Source: Frankia sp. QA3 (GTDB lineage: Bacteria > Actinomycetota > Actinomycetes > Frankiales > Frankiaceae). From it: 64,000 bases of DNA. Positions within the stretch are counted from its first letter, which is position 1. Every line of letters begins with the position of its first letter. Made by a program: the position numbers and the translations under genes. Location: the NCBI RefSeq assembly GCF_000262465.1, contig NZ_CM001489.1:6243357-6307356 (forward strand), written 5' to 3'. The notes beneath the pieces are model-generated. The model had not been told where the DNA came from. It saw only the letters and a program-made list of their open reading frames with translations, and did no database searches. Positions 34,982 through 44,341 of the stretch are shown here, in pieces.

Positions 34982-37138
34982 ATGGCTGCCATCCCACGTA
35001 AGGCGCTGGCCGACGTCCGCCAGATCGCGGCGCGGCGGACGGCTCCGATCGTCCTGGAACTCGATCTGACGGTCGATCCGCTCGAAGGCGTCCCCGGCGA
35101 CCCGGTGACCCTCGCTCTCGCCCACCGGCGCACCACGTTGCGTGATTTGGTGGAGGCTCTGCGTCATGCCACCGAGGACCCGCGAGTGTCGGTGGTGGTC
35201 GCGCACATCGGCGCCGCCGGGACGCCGCTGGCCCGCATCCAGGAGATCCGGGCGGCGATTGCCGACTTCCGGGCCGCCGGTGGCACGGCCATCGCCTACG
35301 CGGACACCTTCGGCGAGTTCGGCGGCGGCACCGGCCCGTACTACCTCGCCTGCGCGTTCGACGAGATCTGGCTGGCCCCGTCCGGGGACTGCGGGCTGAC
35401 CGGTCTGGGGATGGAGACGCCCTTCCTGCGCGGCGCGCTGGACCGGCTCGGCGTCGCGGTCGAGATCGGCCAGCGCTACGAGTACAAGAACGCGGTGAAC
35501 ACGCTCGTCGAGCGGGACTTCACACCGGCGCACCTGGAGGCGGTGAGCCGCATCATCGAGTCCAGCTCCGAGCAGGTGGTGGCGGGCATCGCCGAGGGCC
35601 GCCGGATGCCGGCCGACCGGGTCCGCCGGCTGATCGACCTCGGCCCGCTGGCCGGCACCGTCGCCCTCGACGCGGGGCTCATCGACCGCCTCGGCTACCG
35701 CGACGAGGTGTACGCGGCCGCGCGGGAACGGGTCCGGCGCTCGTCGGCGGGCGGCGGGTCCCCGGCGGCCGGCGCGGCCGACGCCGACCTCGCCCCCACG
35801 GCGGACACCGACCTCGCCGCCGGCGCACCGGGCGACGGGGCCGGGGGCGCCGAGCCGGTGCTGATGTACGCCACGGCCTACCGCCGGCTCGCCGAGCGGC
35901 GGGAGAAGTCGCCGGTGCGCCGGGTCGCGACCCTCACCGCGCGGGGTCCGGGCGCCTTCTTCCTGCGCGAGACCTCACCCGCGCCGGAGCGCCACGCCGA
36001 CCCCGGCTCGGTGGCTGGCCGCGCCGGGTCGCCCGACGGCGCCGCCACCGGCGACGCCCAGGGCGTCCCGCTGGCGCCGTCGGTCACCGCGCCGCATCGC
36101 GACCCACGCCGGTCGGTCGTCGCGCTCATCCACGGCACCGGCCAGGTCATCCTCGGGCAGGGCAGCCCGGGGCCGTTCGCCAGCCCGGTGCTCGCCGCGG
36201 AGGCCACCGCGGCGGCGTTGCGGGCCGCCGCGCGCGACGAGGACGTGGCGGCGGCGGTGTTCCGGGTGAACAGTCCGGGTGGCTCCTACGTCGCCTCGGA
36301 CCTGGTGCGCCGGGAGGCCGAGCGGTTCCGGGCCAGCGGCCGCCCGCTCGTCGTGTCGATGGGGGACGTCGCCGCGTCCGGCGGCTACTTCGTCTCCCTG
36401 GCCGCGGACCTCATCGTCGCGAATCCGGGCACGCTGACCGGGTCCATCGGGGTGTTCGCCGGCAAGCAGGTGGTCCGGGAGCTGCTCGACAAGGTCGGGG
36501 TGGGCTTCGGCGCGGTCGCCGAGGGCGAGCACGCCCTGATGATGTCGCCGCGGCGCCCGTTCACCGCGGGGGAGCGGGAGAAGCTGGAGGAGTTCCTCGA
36601 CCGCGTCTACGCGGACTTCGTCGACAAGGTGGCCGCGGCCCGGCGGCTGACCCGGGAGCAGGTGCACGAGCTGGCCCGCGGCCGGGTGTGGACGGGTGCC
36701 GACGCCCACGCCCACGGCCTGGTCGACGAGCTCGGCGGGCTGACGGACGCGCTCAGGCTGGCCTGGACGCGGGCCGGGCTGCCCGAGGGGGACACGCCGC
36801 GGGTGCGGCTGGCGCCCAAGCCGTCGGTGTTGGAACGGGTCCGGACGCCGAAGTCCAGCGAGGACCGCGGCGCCGCCGCGGCGGCCCGGCCGGGGATCCT
36901 GGCCGGTGGGCTGGCCGCCCTGCTCGGCGCCGGAGCCGGGCTCGGCGGTTCCGGGGCGTTCGGTGGTGCTGGCGGGCTCTTCGCTTCCGCCGGGCTCGGC
37001 GGTTCCGGGGCGTTCGGTGGTGCTGGCGGGTTCGGTGGGTTCGCCGCCGGCTGGGGACCCTGGGCTCCGCTGGCCGCGCGGCTCGGCCTGCCCGTCGGCG
37101 GGCCGCTGATGATGCCGCCGCTCGGGCGCATCGGCTAG
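34982..37138 (+). CDS. sppA: Signal peptide peptidase SppA (67-kDa, two-domain type)
   Basis: This S49 protease degrades cleaved signal peptides at the membrane. The 718-residue protein has two S49 repeats: an N-terminal one with the catalytic Lys169 in YEYKNAVN and a C-terminal one with Ser466 in GDVAASGGYFVS, followed by NPGTLTGSIGVF. A 100-residue acidic/Ala-rich linker (about 250-385) separates them. After residue 620 comes a Gly/Ala-rich tail with an 18-residue unit duplicated. No clear N-terminal transmembrane helix is visible, which is atypical for E. coli SppA. It is followed by the dispersed-element hairpin, which may terminate it. Confidence 0.9.
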   Translation: MAAIPRKALADVRQIAARRTAPIVLELDLTVDPLEGVPGDPVTLALAHRRTTLRDLVEALRHATEDPRVSVVVAHIGAAGTPLARIQEIRAAIADFRAAGGTAIAYADTFGEFGGGTGPYYLACAFDEIWLAPSGDCGLTGLGMETPFLRGALDRLGVAVEIGQRYEYKNAVNTLVERDFTPAHLEAVSRIIESSSEQVVAGIAEGRRMPADRVRRLIDLGPLAGTVALDAGLIDRLGYRDEVYAAARERVRRSSAGGGSPAAGAADADLAPTADTDLAAGAPGDGAGGAEPVLMYATAYRRLAERREKSPVRRVATLTARGPGAFFLRETSPAPERHADPGSVAGRAGSPDGAATGDAQGVPLAPSVTAPHRDPRRSVVALIHGTGQVILGQGSPGPFASPVLAAEATAAALRAAARDEDVAAAVFRVNSPGGSYVASDLVRREAERFRASGRPLVVSMGDVAASGGYFVSLAADLIVANPGTLTGSIGVFAGKQVVRELLDKVGVGFGAVAEGEHALMMSPRRPFTAGEREKLEEFLDRVYADFVDKVAAARRLTREQVHELARGRVWTGADAHAHGLVDELGGLTDALRLAWTRAGLPEGDTPRVRLAPKPSVLERVRTPKSSEDRGAAAAARPGILAGGLAALLGAGAGLGGSGAFGGAGGLFASAGLGGSGAFGGAGGFGGFAAGWGPWAPLAARLGLPVGGPLMMPPLGRIG
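36938..37030. repeat. Duplicated 39-bp segment in the sppA 3' end
   Basis: An identical 39-bp stretch at 36938-36976 and 36992-37030 (54-bp period) encodes GLGGSGAFGGAGG twice in the Gly-rich tail of SppA. Confidence 0.85.
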
Positions 37139-37180
37139 ACGACTCGGTCCACAGTGGTCCGTGGCCGTGCGGTCTGATCG

Positions 37181-37545
37181 GGCGACGGGTGCGGGGTCGC
37201 CTGGGGGTTCGGCGTGCCTACCGCCGTGCCGCCTCCTTCGCGCCTTTCCGTGATCGCCTGTGCACAGAATCGTGCCGAGGGGTAGTTACGCTTTTCGGCC
37301 GCAGAACCGTGGCCAAGCCTCGGCACGATCTGGCCTCAATCTGGCCGGAAACCGGGCTTGCCGGGTGGCCGGCTGGTGGTTGGCGGCTGGCGGCAGTGGT
37401 CGTGCGGCGCAGGCAGGACTGCCGCTGCCGCTGCCGCTGGAGCTGGGCCGGACGCAGCGCGCTTGGCGCGGTTCCGCGGAACACCGTGATCGCTGGGGCT
37501 GGCGGCATGGGATGGTTTCGCGGAACCTCGCGATCGCTGGAGCCA
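37181..37545. repeat. Composite dispersed intergenic element, copy 2
   Basis: Homologous to 4816-5190: lead segment from 37182 (GCGACGGGTGCGG), the GTGCACAGAATCG block from 37260 to about 37421, and the palindrome segment GTTCCGCGGAAC (37471-37482). This copy has an additional tandem version of the last segment at 37514-37542. It begins 42 bp after the sppA stop codon. Confidence 0.7.
37269..37329. other. Perfect 12-bp hairpin of the dispersed element (copy 2)
   Basis: Arms ATCGTGCCGAGG (37269-37280) and CCTCGGCACGAT (37318-37329) with a 37-nt loop, the same size as in copy 1. The loop sequences differ at several positions while the arms are unchanged. This pattern suggests selection on the stem. 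Confidence 0.7.
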
Positions 37546-37942
37546 GCGGGTCGGACGCTGTAAGCCGGGCGGGCGCGTGCGCGGCCCCACCTGGGTGCCC
37601 GGGGCTGCGGCGGGTCGCGGCCCGCGGGGCTGTGGGATGCGTGACACCGCGCCGCCCGCGTCGGGGCTGGCTGGCCGGCCGGGGCCGGTCGCGGCCGGCG
37701 GGCCCCGGCCGCAACCTTCCGCGACGCGCCGGGATCAGCGCCGCGTCGGCGGGGGCGCGACGGTAGTCTCGCACCGACCGGTTCGTCCGGACGGCCCCGC
37801 TCGTCCCGCGGCATGGGCCCGCCACGCCGTCGGGCGTGCCGCGGTGTCCGGCGCGGTGCCTGCTTCCGGCGCCGGTCCGCGGCGGTCCGTTCGGTGCCAT
37901 CGTGTCGTCGCGTTCGAGTCGTCGCATTCGGAGGTCCTAGCC

Positions 37943-39226
37943 GTGCCGTCCATCGAGGCTGTCGGAGCCCGCGAGATCCTTGACTCGCGTGGCAACCCCA
38001 CCGTCGAGGTCGAAGTCGTCCTGGAGGACGGGACGCTGGGCCGCGCCGCGGTGCCCAGCGGGGCCAGCACCGGCGCCTTCGAGGCCGTGGAGCTGCGCGA
38101 CGGGGAGGACCGTTACGGCGGCAAGGGTGTCACCAAGGCCGTGGCCGCGGTGATCGAGCGGATCGGCCCGGCGATCATCGAGCTGGAGGCCACCGAGCAG
38201 CGCCTGCTCGACCAGACGCTCATCGACCTCGACGGCACCCCGGGCAAGTCCGCCCTCGGCGCCAACGCCCTGCTCGGCGTGAGCCTCGCGGTGGCCAAGG
38301 CGGCCGCGGCCGCCAGCGGGCTGCCGCTGTTCCGCTACCTCGGCGGCCCGAGCGCGCACCTGCTGCCGGTGCCGATGCTGAACATCCTCAACGGCGGCGC
38401 GCACGCGGACACGAACGTCGACATCCAGGAGTTCATGATCGCTCCGATCGGCGCGGGCACCTTCTCCGAGTCGCTGCGCTGGGGCGCCGAGGTCTACCAC
38501 GCGCTCAAGAGCGTGCTCAAGGCCCGGGGCCTGGGCACCGGCGTCGGCGACGAGGGCGGCTTCGCCCCGAGCCTGCCCACCAACCGGGATGCGCTCGACC
38601 TCATCGCCGAGGCCGTCGACAAGGTCGGCCTGCGCCTCGGCTCGGACGTCGCGCTCGCCCTCGACGTCGCCTCCACCGAGTTCTACTCGGACGGCTCCTA
38701 CACCTTCGAGGGCAGCACCCGCACCGCCGAGGAGCTCAGCGACTACTACGCGGAGCTCGTCGGGGCCTACCCGATCGTCTCCATCGAGGACCCGCTGGCC
38801 GAGGACGACTGGTCCGGCTGGGTGGCGCTGACCGAGCGGCTGGGCAACAGGGTGCAGCTCGTCGGGGACGACCTGTTCGTCACCAACCCGGAGCGGCTCG
38901 CCCGCGGGATCGCCTCCAAGGCCGCCAACGCCCTGCTGGTCAAGGTCAACCAGATCGGCACGCTCACCGAGACCCTCGACGCGGTCAACCTCGCCCACCG
39001 CAGCGGTTACCGGGCGATGATGTCGCACCGCTCCGGTGAGACCGAGGACACCACGATCGCCGACCTCGCCGTCGCCGTCGACTGCGGCCAGATCAAGACC
39101 GGCGCCCCGGCCCGCAGCGAGCGGGTCGCGAAGTACAACCAGCTGCTGCGGATCGAGGAGGAGCTCGACGACGCGGCCCGCTTCGCCGGCGCAGGTGCCT
39201 TCCCGCGGCACGGGCAGCCCGCCTGA
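37943..39226 (+). CDS. eno: Enolase
   Basis: Converts 2-phosphoglycerate to phosphoenolpyruvate in glycolysis. The 427-residue product from GTG 37943 (GGAGG eight bases upstream) begins IEAVGAREILDSRGNPTVEVEV. It contains SGASTGAFEAVELRDG, the metal ligands in DVASTEFY, SIEDPLAEDDW and GDDLFVTNP, the catalytic Lys in ALLVKVNQIGTLTE and SHRSGETEDTTIADLAV. Length equals the family norm. It starts a five-gene run (eno, divIC, DUF501, ppx, UDG) with very short spacers. Confidence 0.97.
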   Translation: MPSIEAVGAREILDSRGNPTVEVEVVLEDGTLGRAAVPSGASTGAFEAVELRDGEDRYGGKGVTKAVAAVIERIGPAIIELEATEQRLLDQTLIDLDGTPGKSALGANALLGVSLAVAKAAAAASGLPLFRYLGGPSAHLLPVPMLNILNGGAHADTNVDIQEFMIAPIGAGTFSESLRWGAEVYHALKSVLKARGLGTGVGDEGGFAPSLPTNRDALDLIAEAVDKVGLRLGSDVALALDVASTEFYSDGSYTFEGSTRTAEELSDYYAELVGAYPIVSIEDPLAEDDWSGWVALTERLGNRVQLVGDDLFVTNPERLARGIASKAANALLVKVNQIGTLTETLDAVNLAHRSGYRAMMSHRSGETEDTTIADLAVAVDCGQIKTGAPARSERVAKYNQLLRIEEELDDAARFAGAGAFPRHGQPA

Positions 39227-39231
39227 TCCGC

Positions 39232-39603
39232 ATGCCGCCGCGCGCCGCGTTGACCACGAGGGCGACCCTGCTCGCCGTCGTGATCTGCGCGCTGGTCCTG
39301 ACACTTGCCTATCCGCTGCGGTTGTACCTGAAGCAGCAGAGCAAGCTCTCCGAGCTCGCCCGGACGAACGCGCAGACCCAGTCCCGGGTCAACGAGCTGC
39401 GTTCCACGGTGGAGCGGTACGACGACCAGGCCTGGGTCGAGGACGAGGCGCGCCGGCGGCTGCACTACATCAAGCCGGGTGAGCGGGCGTACCTGATGCC
39501 CGCCGCGCCCACCCCCGCGCCCGGAGACTCCGGCGAGCACGGGGGATCGTCCGGCGGCTCGGCCTGGTACGGCCGGCTGTGGTCGGAGATCGCGACGCCT
39601 TAG
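39232..39603 (+). CDS. DivIC/FtsB-type septum formation initiator
   Basis: This 123-residue single-pass membrane protein has a TM helix at about 12-30 (LLAVVICALVLTLAYPL). It is followed by a coiled coil (KLSELARTNAQTQSRVNELRS) and the family motif VEDEARRRLHYIKPGERAYLMP. It would join FtsL and FtsQ in the divisome. The gene begins six bases after the eno stop, the arrangement known in other actinobacteria. Confidence 0.9.
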   Translation: MPPRAALTTRATLLAVVICALVLTLAYPLRLYLKQQSKLSELARTNAQTQSRVNELRSTVERYDDQAWVEDEARRRLHYIKPGERAYLMPAAPTPAPGDSGEHGGSSGGSAWYGRLWSEIATP

Positions 39604-39733
39604 CGGCGGGCCTGCGGGCGGGTGGGCCCCGGCCGTGGATCTGCGGTGCGCCATGGATCTGCGATGCTAGGCGGCGGTACCGGTGCATGGTCGCTGTCCC
39701 CGGGAGGAGTGCGTCGCGGTGCGGGAGGAGAAC

Positions 39734-40288
39734 GTGGTGTCGACGGCGGTGACGGCCGAGGAGGTCGAGATCGTCGGGCGGCAGCTGTCCCGTGAGCCGC
39801 GCGGGGTCCTGGCCGTCGCCCACCGTTGTTCCTGTGGGCTGCCGGACGTGGTCGAGACCGCTCCCCGGCTGCCCGACGGTTCGCCGTTCCCCACGCTGTA
39901 CTACCTCACCTGCCCCCGCGCCGCCGCGGCGGTGTCGCGGCTGGAGGGGGCCGGGACGATGCGGGAGATGACCGCGCGGCTCGCCCACGACGCCGATCTT
40001 GCCGCCGCCTACGCCGCGGCGCACCGGGACTACCTCGCCCGCCGCGACGCCCACGAGGTCCTGCCCGGCGCCCCGAGCGCCGGCGGCATGCCGGAGCGGG
40101 TCAAGTGCCTGCACGTTCTCGTCGCGCACAGTCTGGCCGCGGGGCCGGGGGTGAACCCCTTCGGCGACGAGGCGCTCGCCGCCGTCGACGACTGGGGCCG
40201 GCGGGGGCCGTGCGTGGCCGCGGGCCCGGCAGGAGCGGGCGGGGTCGCGGCGGGCGCCGCCGGGACGACGGGGCAGGTGCCGGCGTGA
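39734..40288 (+). CDS. DUF501 protein
   Basis: The conserved actinobacterial DUF501 pattern is clear: CSCGLPDVVETAPRLPDG, PFPTLYYLTCP, SRLEGAGTM, then GGMPERVKCLHVLVAHSLAAGPGVNPFGDEAL. The Cys and His residues suggest a metal site, but function is unknown. GTG 39734 (or 39737) is chosen because GGGAGGAG lies directly upstream; frames open back to 39683. The product is about 184 residues with an Ala/Gly tail. The stop overlaps the ppx start (GTGA). Confidence 0.85.
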   Translation: MVSTAVTAEEVEIVGRQLSREPRGVLAVAHRCSCGLPDVVETAPRLPDGSPFPTLYYLTCPRAAAAVSRLEGAGTMREMTARLAHDADLAAAYAAAHRDYLARRDAHEVLPGAPSAGGMPERVKCLHVLVAHSLAAGPGVNPFGDEALAAVDDWGRRGPCVAAGPAGAGGVAAGAAGTTGQVPA

Positions 40289-41520
40289 GCCGCGTCGCCG
40301 CGATCGACTGCGGGACCAACTCGATCCGCCTGCTGGTGGCGGACTACGACGGGTCCAGGCTGCACGAGCTGACCCGCCGGATGGAGATCGTCCGGCTGGG
40401 CGCCGGGGTCGACCGCACCGGTGAGCTCGCCCCGCAGGCGCTGGCGCGGACCTTCGCCGCGCTGCGCGACTACGCCGCCGAGATCGAACGCCTGGGCGCG
40501 ACGCGGGTGCGGATGGTGGCCACGAGCGCGACCCGCGACGCCCGCAACCGCGATGAGCTGGTCACCGGCGTGCGCGCGATCCTCGGGGTCGACCCCGAGG
40601 TGATCAGCGGGGACGAGGAGGCGGCGCTGTCGTTCGGCGGCGCCATCGGCGACCTCGTCGGGGGATCCGGGCAGGTCGGAGGGTCGGGCCGCGCGGGGGC
40701 GCCGAGCCAGCCGGGAGCATCCGACCGCTCGGGACCATCCGGGCAGCCCGGCACATTCAGCCATCTCGGCGACCCGGATGCGCGCGGAGCAACCGGCTTT
40801 GAGCCTCGCCCGGCAGGCTCGGCGGGAACGTCCGGCCAGGTCGGAAAGATCGGTCTGTCCGGGACGGGCGGCTCCTCGTCGGTCGCCACCCCGATCCTGC
40901 TCGCCGACATCGGCGGGGGCTCGACGGAGTTGGTGCTCGGGGACGCTCACGGCGTCCGGGCGGCCCGCTCGGTGAACGTCGGCTGCGTCCGGCTGGCCGA
41001 GCGCCACCTGCGCGACGATCCGCCGACCGCGGCGCAGGCCGCGGCGATCGTCGCCGACGTGCACGCCGCTCTCGACCTCGCCGCCCAGACGGTGCCGCTG
41101 ACCGAGGCCGCCACCCTGGTAGGCGTCGCCGGGACCGTCACCACCGTCGCCGCTCTCGCCGCCGGCCTGCCGGGGTACGACGCGGACCGCATCCACCTGT
41201 CGGTGACGAGCGCCGAGCAGGTTGCCGCCGTCACCGAGCGGCTGCTCGCCATGACGCACGACGAGCGGGCGGCGCTGCCGGTGATGCACCCCGGGCGGGT
41301 GGACGTCATCGCGTCCGGCGCGCTCGTGCTGCGCACGCTGGTCGAGCGCACCGGTGCCGCGTCGGTCGTCGCCAGCGAGCGGGACATCCTCGACGGGATC
41401 GCGCTGGCCCTGGCCGTCTCTCCGGCAGCCGCGAGCGGCCCGGCAACCGCGAGCGCCGCGGTGCCGCCGTCGCCGTCCGCGCCGTCCGTACCGACCGCGG
41501 CCGGTCCCGCCGCGGGATGA
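40285..41520 (+). CDS. ppx: Exopolyphosphatase / pppGpp phosphohydrolase (Ppx/GppA)
   Basis: The ASKHA-fold enzyme hydrolyses polyphosphate or pppGpp. From GTG 40285 the 411-residue protein shows AAIDCGTNSIRLLVAD (phosphate 1), VATSATRDARN, GDEEAALSF, the phosphate 2 motif LLADIGGGSTELVLG, and VGVAGTVTTVAAL. A 65-residue low-complexity Gly/Ser/Pro insert (about 128-193) interrupts the core between the two phosphate motifs, and an Ala/Pro tail ends the protein. It overlaps DUF501 and the UDG gene by four bases each. Confidence 0.92.
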   Translation: MSRVAAIDCGTNSIRLLVADYDGSRLHELTRRMEIVRLGAGVDRTGELAPQALARTFAALRDYAAEIERLGATRVRMVATSATRDARNRDELVTGVRAILGVDPEVISGDEEAALSFGGAIGDLVGGSGQVGGSGRAGAPSQPGASDRSGPSGQPGTFSHLGDPDARGATGFEPRPAGSAGTSGQVGKIGLSGTGGSSSVATPILLADIGGGSTELVLGDAHGVRAARSVNVGCVRLAERHLRDDPPTAAQAAAIVADVHAALDLAAQTVPLTEAATLVGVAGTVTTVAALAAGLPGYDADRIHLSVTSAEQVAAVTERLLAMTHDERAALPVMHPGRVDVIASGALVLRTLVERTGAASVVASERDILDGIALALAVSPAAASGPATASAAVPPSPSAPSVPTAAGPAAG

Positions 41521-42341
41521 CGGCCGGCCCGGACCGCGGTCCCGCCCGGGCGGGCGGCGGCTGGCCGGGTGACCTCGCTGACCCGACCACGCCGGTCGCC
41601 GAGACGCCCGCGCTGGTGGGCGCTCTGGCCGCCGACGCCGCCGACACGGACACGCTCGACGCCCGGATGTCGGTCTGCCGCGCCTGCCCGCGCCTGGTCA
41701 CCTGGCGGGAGGAGGTCGCCGAGGTCCGCCGGGCCGCGTTCGCCGACCAGCCGTACTGGGGGCGTCCGGTGTCCTCGTTCGGCCCGGCGGATGCGCGGAT
41801 CCTGATCGTGGGCCTGGCCCCCGCCGCCCACGGCGGCAACCGTACCGGGCGCATCTTCACCGGCGACCGCAGCGGCGACTGGCTGTTCGCCTCGCTGCAC
41901 CGGGTCGGGCTCGCCACCCTGGCGACGTCGGAGTCCGCCGGGGACGGCCAGCGCCTGCGGGCCACCCGGATCGTCGCGGCCGTGCGCTGCGCGCCGCCGG
42001 CGAACAAGCCGACGACGACGGAACGGGACACCTGCCGCCCGTGGCTGGTCCGGGACCTGGAACTCGTCCGGCCGACGCTGCGGGTCGTCGTCGTTCTGGG
42101 CGGCTTCGCATGGACGGCGCTGTGGCCGGCGCTGGCGCAGGCCGGGTACGCCGTTCCGGCGCCGAGGGTGCCGTTCGGCCATGGGACGCGGGTCGAACTT
42201 CCCGGTGCCGGGGTCCGCGTCGTGGGTTGCTATCACCCAAGCCAGCAGAACACCTTCACCGGACGGGTCACCGAGGTGATGCTCGACACGGTTTTCCGTT
42301 CCGCGGCGGCGCTGGCAGAAGTGGTTGAGCGGCTCGACTAA
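41517..42341 (+). CDS. Family 5 uracil-DNA glycosylase (UDGb)
   Basis: Removes uracil and related lesions from DNA. The 274-residue protein has the four Cys ligands of the Fe-S cluster (CRAC near residue 54, then C in RCAPP and ERDTC). It has the family 5 motif GLAPAAHGGNRTGRIFTGDRSG, in which motif A lacks the usual Asp/Asn, and the later CYHPSQQNTFTGR. ATG 41517 overlaps the ppx stop (ATGA). Confidence 0.88.
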   Translation: MTAGPDRGPARAGGGWPGDLADPTTPVAETPALVGALAADAADTDTLDARMSVCRACPRLVTWREEVAEVRRAAFADQPYWGRPVSSFGPADARILIVGLAPAAHGGNRTGRIFTGDRSGDWLFASLHRVGLATLATSESAGDGQRLRATRIVAAVRCAPPANKPTTTERDTCRPWLVRDLELVRPTLRVVVVLGGFAWTALWPALAQAGYAVPAPRVPFGHGTRVELPGAGVRVVGCYHPSQQNTFTGRVTEVMLDTVFRSAAALAEVVERLD

Positions 42342-42506
42342 GCCCATGCCTTGTGGTCGCGGACACAGCACGTGAGCCACGGCACTGTCTCTCTGGCGGC
42401 GAGATGGGCCGAAGGTCGTCCGTATTGGTGTCCTGCGTCACGGAATAGTCGGGGTCGGCCAGCTCGACGCAGGGTGTAAGCCGGCCCCCGCGGGTACCGT
42501 TTTTGC
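42342..42506. promoter_or_regulatory. ndh promoter region
   Basis: 165 bp of moderately AT-rich sequence. No Shine-Dalgarno sequence is evident before ATG 42507; a T-run (GTTTTTGC) abuts the start, so the message may be leaderless. Confidence 0.35.
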
Positions 42507-44009
42507 ATGGGCTATGGGCAGGCACCGCACATCCTCATCGTCGGCGGGGGATACGTCGGCATGTACACGGCCCTGCGACTTCAGCGGAAGTTGCACGGGG
42601 GCGAGGCAACCATCACTGTCATCGAACCCAACTCATACATGACCTACCAGCCGTTCCTCCCAGAGGCGGCTGCCGGTAACCTTGAGCCACGGCATGTGGT
42701 TGTCCCGCTACGTAAGGTGCTCAAGGGTTGTCGGATCGTCAGCGGACATGTCGTGACGGTGTCGCATGAGCGACGCACGGCCTCCGTCCAGCCGCTGCTG
42801 GGGGAGGCTTTCGACCTTAAGTACGACATTTTGGTGATATGTCCCGGTTCGGTGGCGCGGACGCTGCCGATCCCGGGCCTCGCCGAGCAGGGAATCGGAT
42901 TCAAGAGCGCGGCCGAGGCCATCTATCTCCGGAACCAGGTCATCAGTCGTCTCGACGCGGCCGCGTCGGCCACCGATTCCGCGGTCCGGCGGCGCGCGCT
43001 CACATTCCTCTTCATCGGCGGCGGATATGCCGGAATCGAGGCACTCGCCGAACTCGAGGACATGGCGCGTGATGCGTGTTCTTATTACCCGGATCTGGAG
43101 CCCGCGGACATGCGCTGGGTTCTCGTGGAGGCGACGGGTCGCATTCTTCCGGAGGTCTCCCCCGGAATGGGGCTGTATACGGTCAAGCAGCTCGAACACC
43201 GCGGAATCCAGGTGAAGCTGAACACTCGGGTCGAAAGCCTGCTCGACGGCCGGGTCGTTCTCGACGACGGCGACCGGTTCGAGGCCGGCACCGTGGTGTG
43301 GACGGCCGGTGTCAAACCCAACCCGATGCTCGAGCGGACCGACCTCCCGCTCGACGACCGCGGCCGGCTGCGGGCCACCGCCTTCCTCCAGGTCGACGGG
43401 GTGGCGGACGCCTGGACCGCCGGCGACTGCGCGGCCGTGCCCGACCTGACCAAGGGCGAGGGGGCGACGACCGGGCCGTCCGCCCAGCACGCCGTCCGCC
43501 AGGCCCGCCGGCTGGCGGAGAACCTCCTCGCCGAGCTGCGCCACGAGCCCATCAAGCCGTACGAGCACAGCTACGCCGGCAGCGTGGCCTCCCTGGGGCT
43601 GCACAAGGGCGTGGCCGAGGTCTACGGGATCAGGCTGCGCGGCTGGCCCGCCTGGCTGATGCACCGGACGTACCACCTCAGCCGGGTTCCCACGGTGAAC
43701 CGCAAGGCCCGCGTGGTCGCCGACTGGAGCCTGGCGCTGTTCTTCCGCCGCGAGATCGTCTCGCTGGGCTCGTTCGCCGACCCCCGGGCGGAGTTCCGCC
43801 GGGTGGCGGCCCCCGCGACCGCCCCGGCCACCGGCACGGACGCGGCCCCGGGGACGCCGGCCGCGCTCGAGGGCTCCACCACCTACCCCGGTGCCGACGA
43901 GGCCGCCGGCGTCGACGAGGCCGCCGCCGCGTCCGCCCCGCCGGGCACGCCCGCGCCCGCCGCCGCTGCGGCGGAGGCGAACTCGCAGGCCGCGCGGCAC
44001 CGGAGCTGA
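42507..44009 (+). CDS. ndh: Type II NADH dehydrogenase
   Basis: This peripheral membrane flavoenzyme oxidises NADH and reduces quinone without proton pumping. The 500-residue protein has the FAD motif HILIVGGGYVGMYTA, the NADH motif LFIGGGYAGIEALAE, VWTAGVKPNP, the FAD-binding DAWTAGDCAAVPD and QHAVRQARRLAENL. The last 60 residues are an Ala/Pro/Thr tail. The 5' half uses noticeably more A/T-ending codons (42560-43210) than the 3' half, a local composition change within one gene. A strong terminator follows. Confidence 0.92.
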   Translation: MGYGQAPHILIVGGGYVGMYTALRLQRKLHGGEATITVIEPNSYMTYQPFLPEAAAGNLEPRHVVVPLRKVLKGCRIVSGHVVTVSHERRTASVQPLLGEAFDLKYDILVICPGSVARTLPIPGLAEQGIGFKSAAEAIYLRNQVISRLDAAASATDSAVRRRALTFLFIGGGYAGIEALAELEDMARDACSYYPDLEPADMRWVLVEATGRILPEVSPGMGLYTVKQLEHRGIQVKLNTRVESLLDGRVVLDDGDRFEAGTVVWTAGVKPNPMLERTDLPLDDRGRLRATAFLQVDGVADAWTAGDCAAVPDLTKGEGATTGPSAQHAVRQARRLAENLLAELRHEPIKPYEHSYAGSVASLGLHKGVAEVYGIRLRGWPAWLMHRTYHLSRVPTVNRKARVVADWSLALFFRREIVSLGSFADPRAEFRRVAAPATAPATGTDAAPGTPAALEGSTTYPGADEAAGVDEAAAASAPPGTPAPAAAAAEANSQAARHRS

Positions 44010-44049
44010 CCGTCGCCCGCGTCCGCGGGCCGCGCCACGGCCCCACGCC

Positions 44050-44087
44050 GGCCGGTGAATCCCCGCCTCTCGAGGGGTTCACCGGCC
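44050..44087. terminator. Terminator after ndh
   Basis: GGCCGGTGAA-T-CCCC (44050-44064) pairs with GGGG-TTCACCGGCC (44074-44087): 14 pairs with one bulged T and a 9-nt loop. It lies 40 bp after the stop. Confidence 0.85.
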
Positions 44088-44341
44088 TCCGTCGCTTAAC
44101 GGCACCAAGGTGGGGGCGGGATTCCGCCATCTCCGGAGTGGGCCGACGCCGCTAACGAGCCGCGAGCTCGGCTTTCCAGCGATCTGGGCCGTCCACTGAT
44201 CGGCGGGGATGGCAATGCGGCAGCATCCTAGTCACGAAGAGTCACGCTTTCGTCGGTGCCGCCATCTCCGGACCACTTTTTCCGCGATGTGTTATTCCCA
44301 GACCCTACGTAGCGTGGTAGAAACATCAGCGATGTAGACGA

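Larger units (their letters stand above)
37139..37942. other. 804-bp intergenic region between sppA and eno with repeat-element copy 2
   Basis: The left part holds the composite element; the right part (37546-37942) shows no gene. A frame open from 37577 into eno has no enolase similarity before GTG 37943. A good GGAGG site lies at 37931-37935. I see no convincing riboswitch. Confidence 0.6.

Noticed and set aside
37577..37942. Extended N-terminus of enolase
   Set aside because: Enolase is normally about 427 residues starting at IEAV; GTG 37943 with GGAGG gives that length, and the upstream codons lack similarity.
37546..37942. Riboswitch or leader peptide before eno
   Set aside because: I looked for conserved riboswitch cores and short Met-led frames with a good ribosome site and found nothing convincing.
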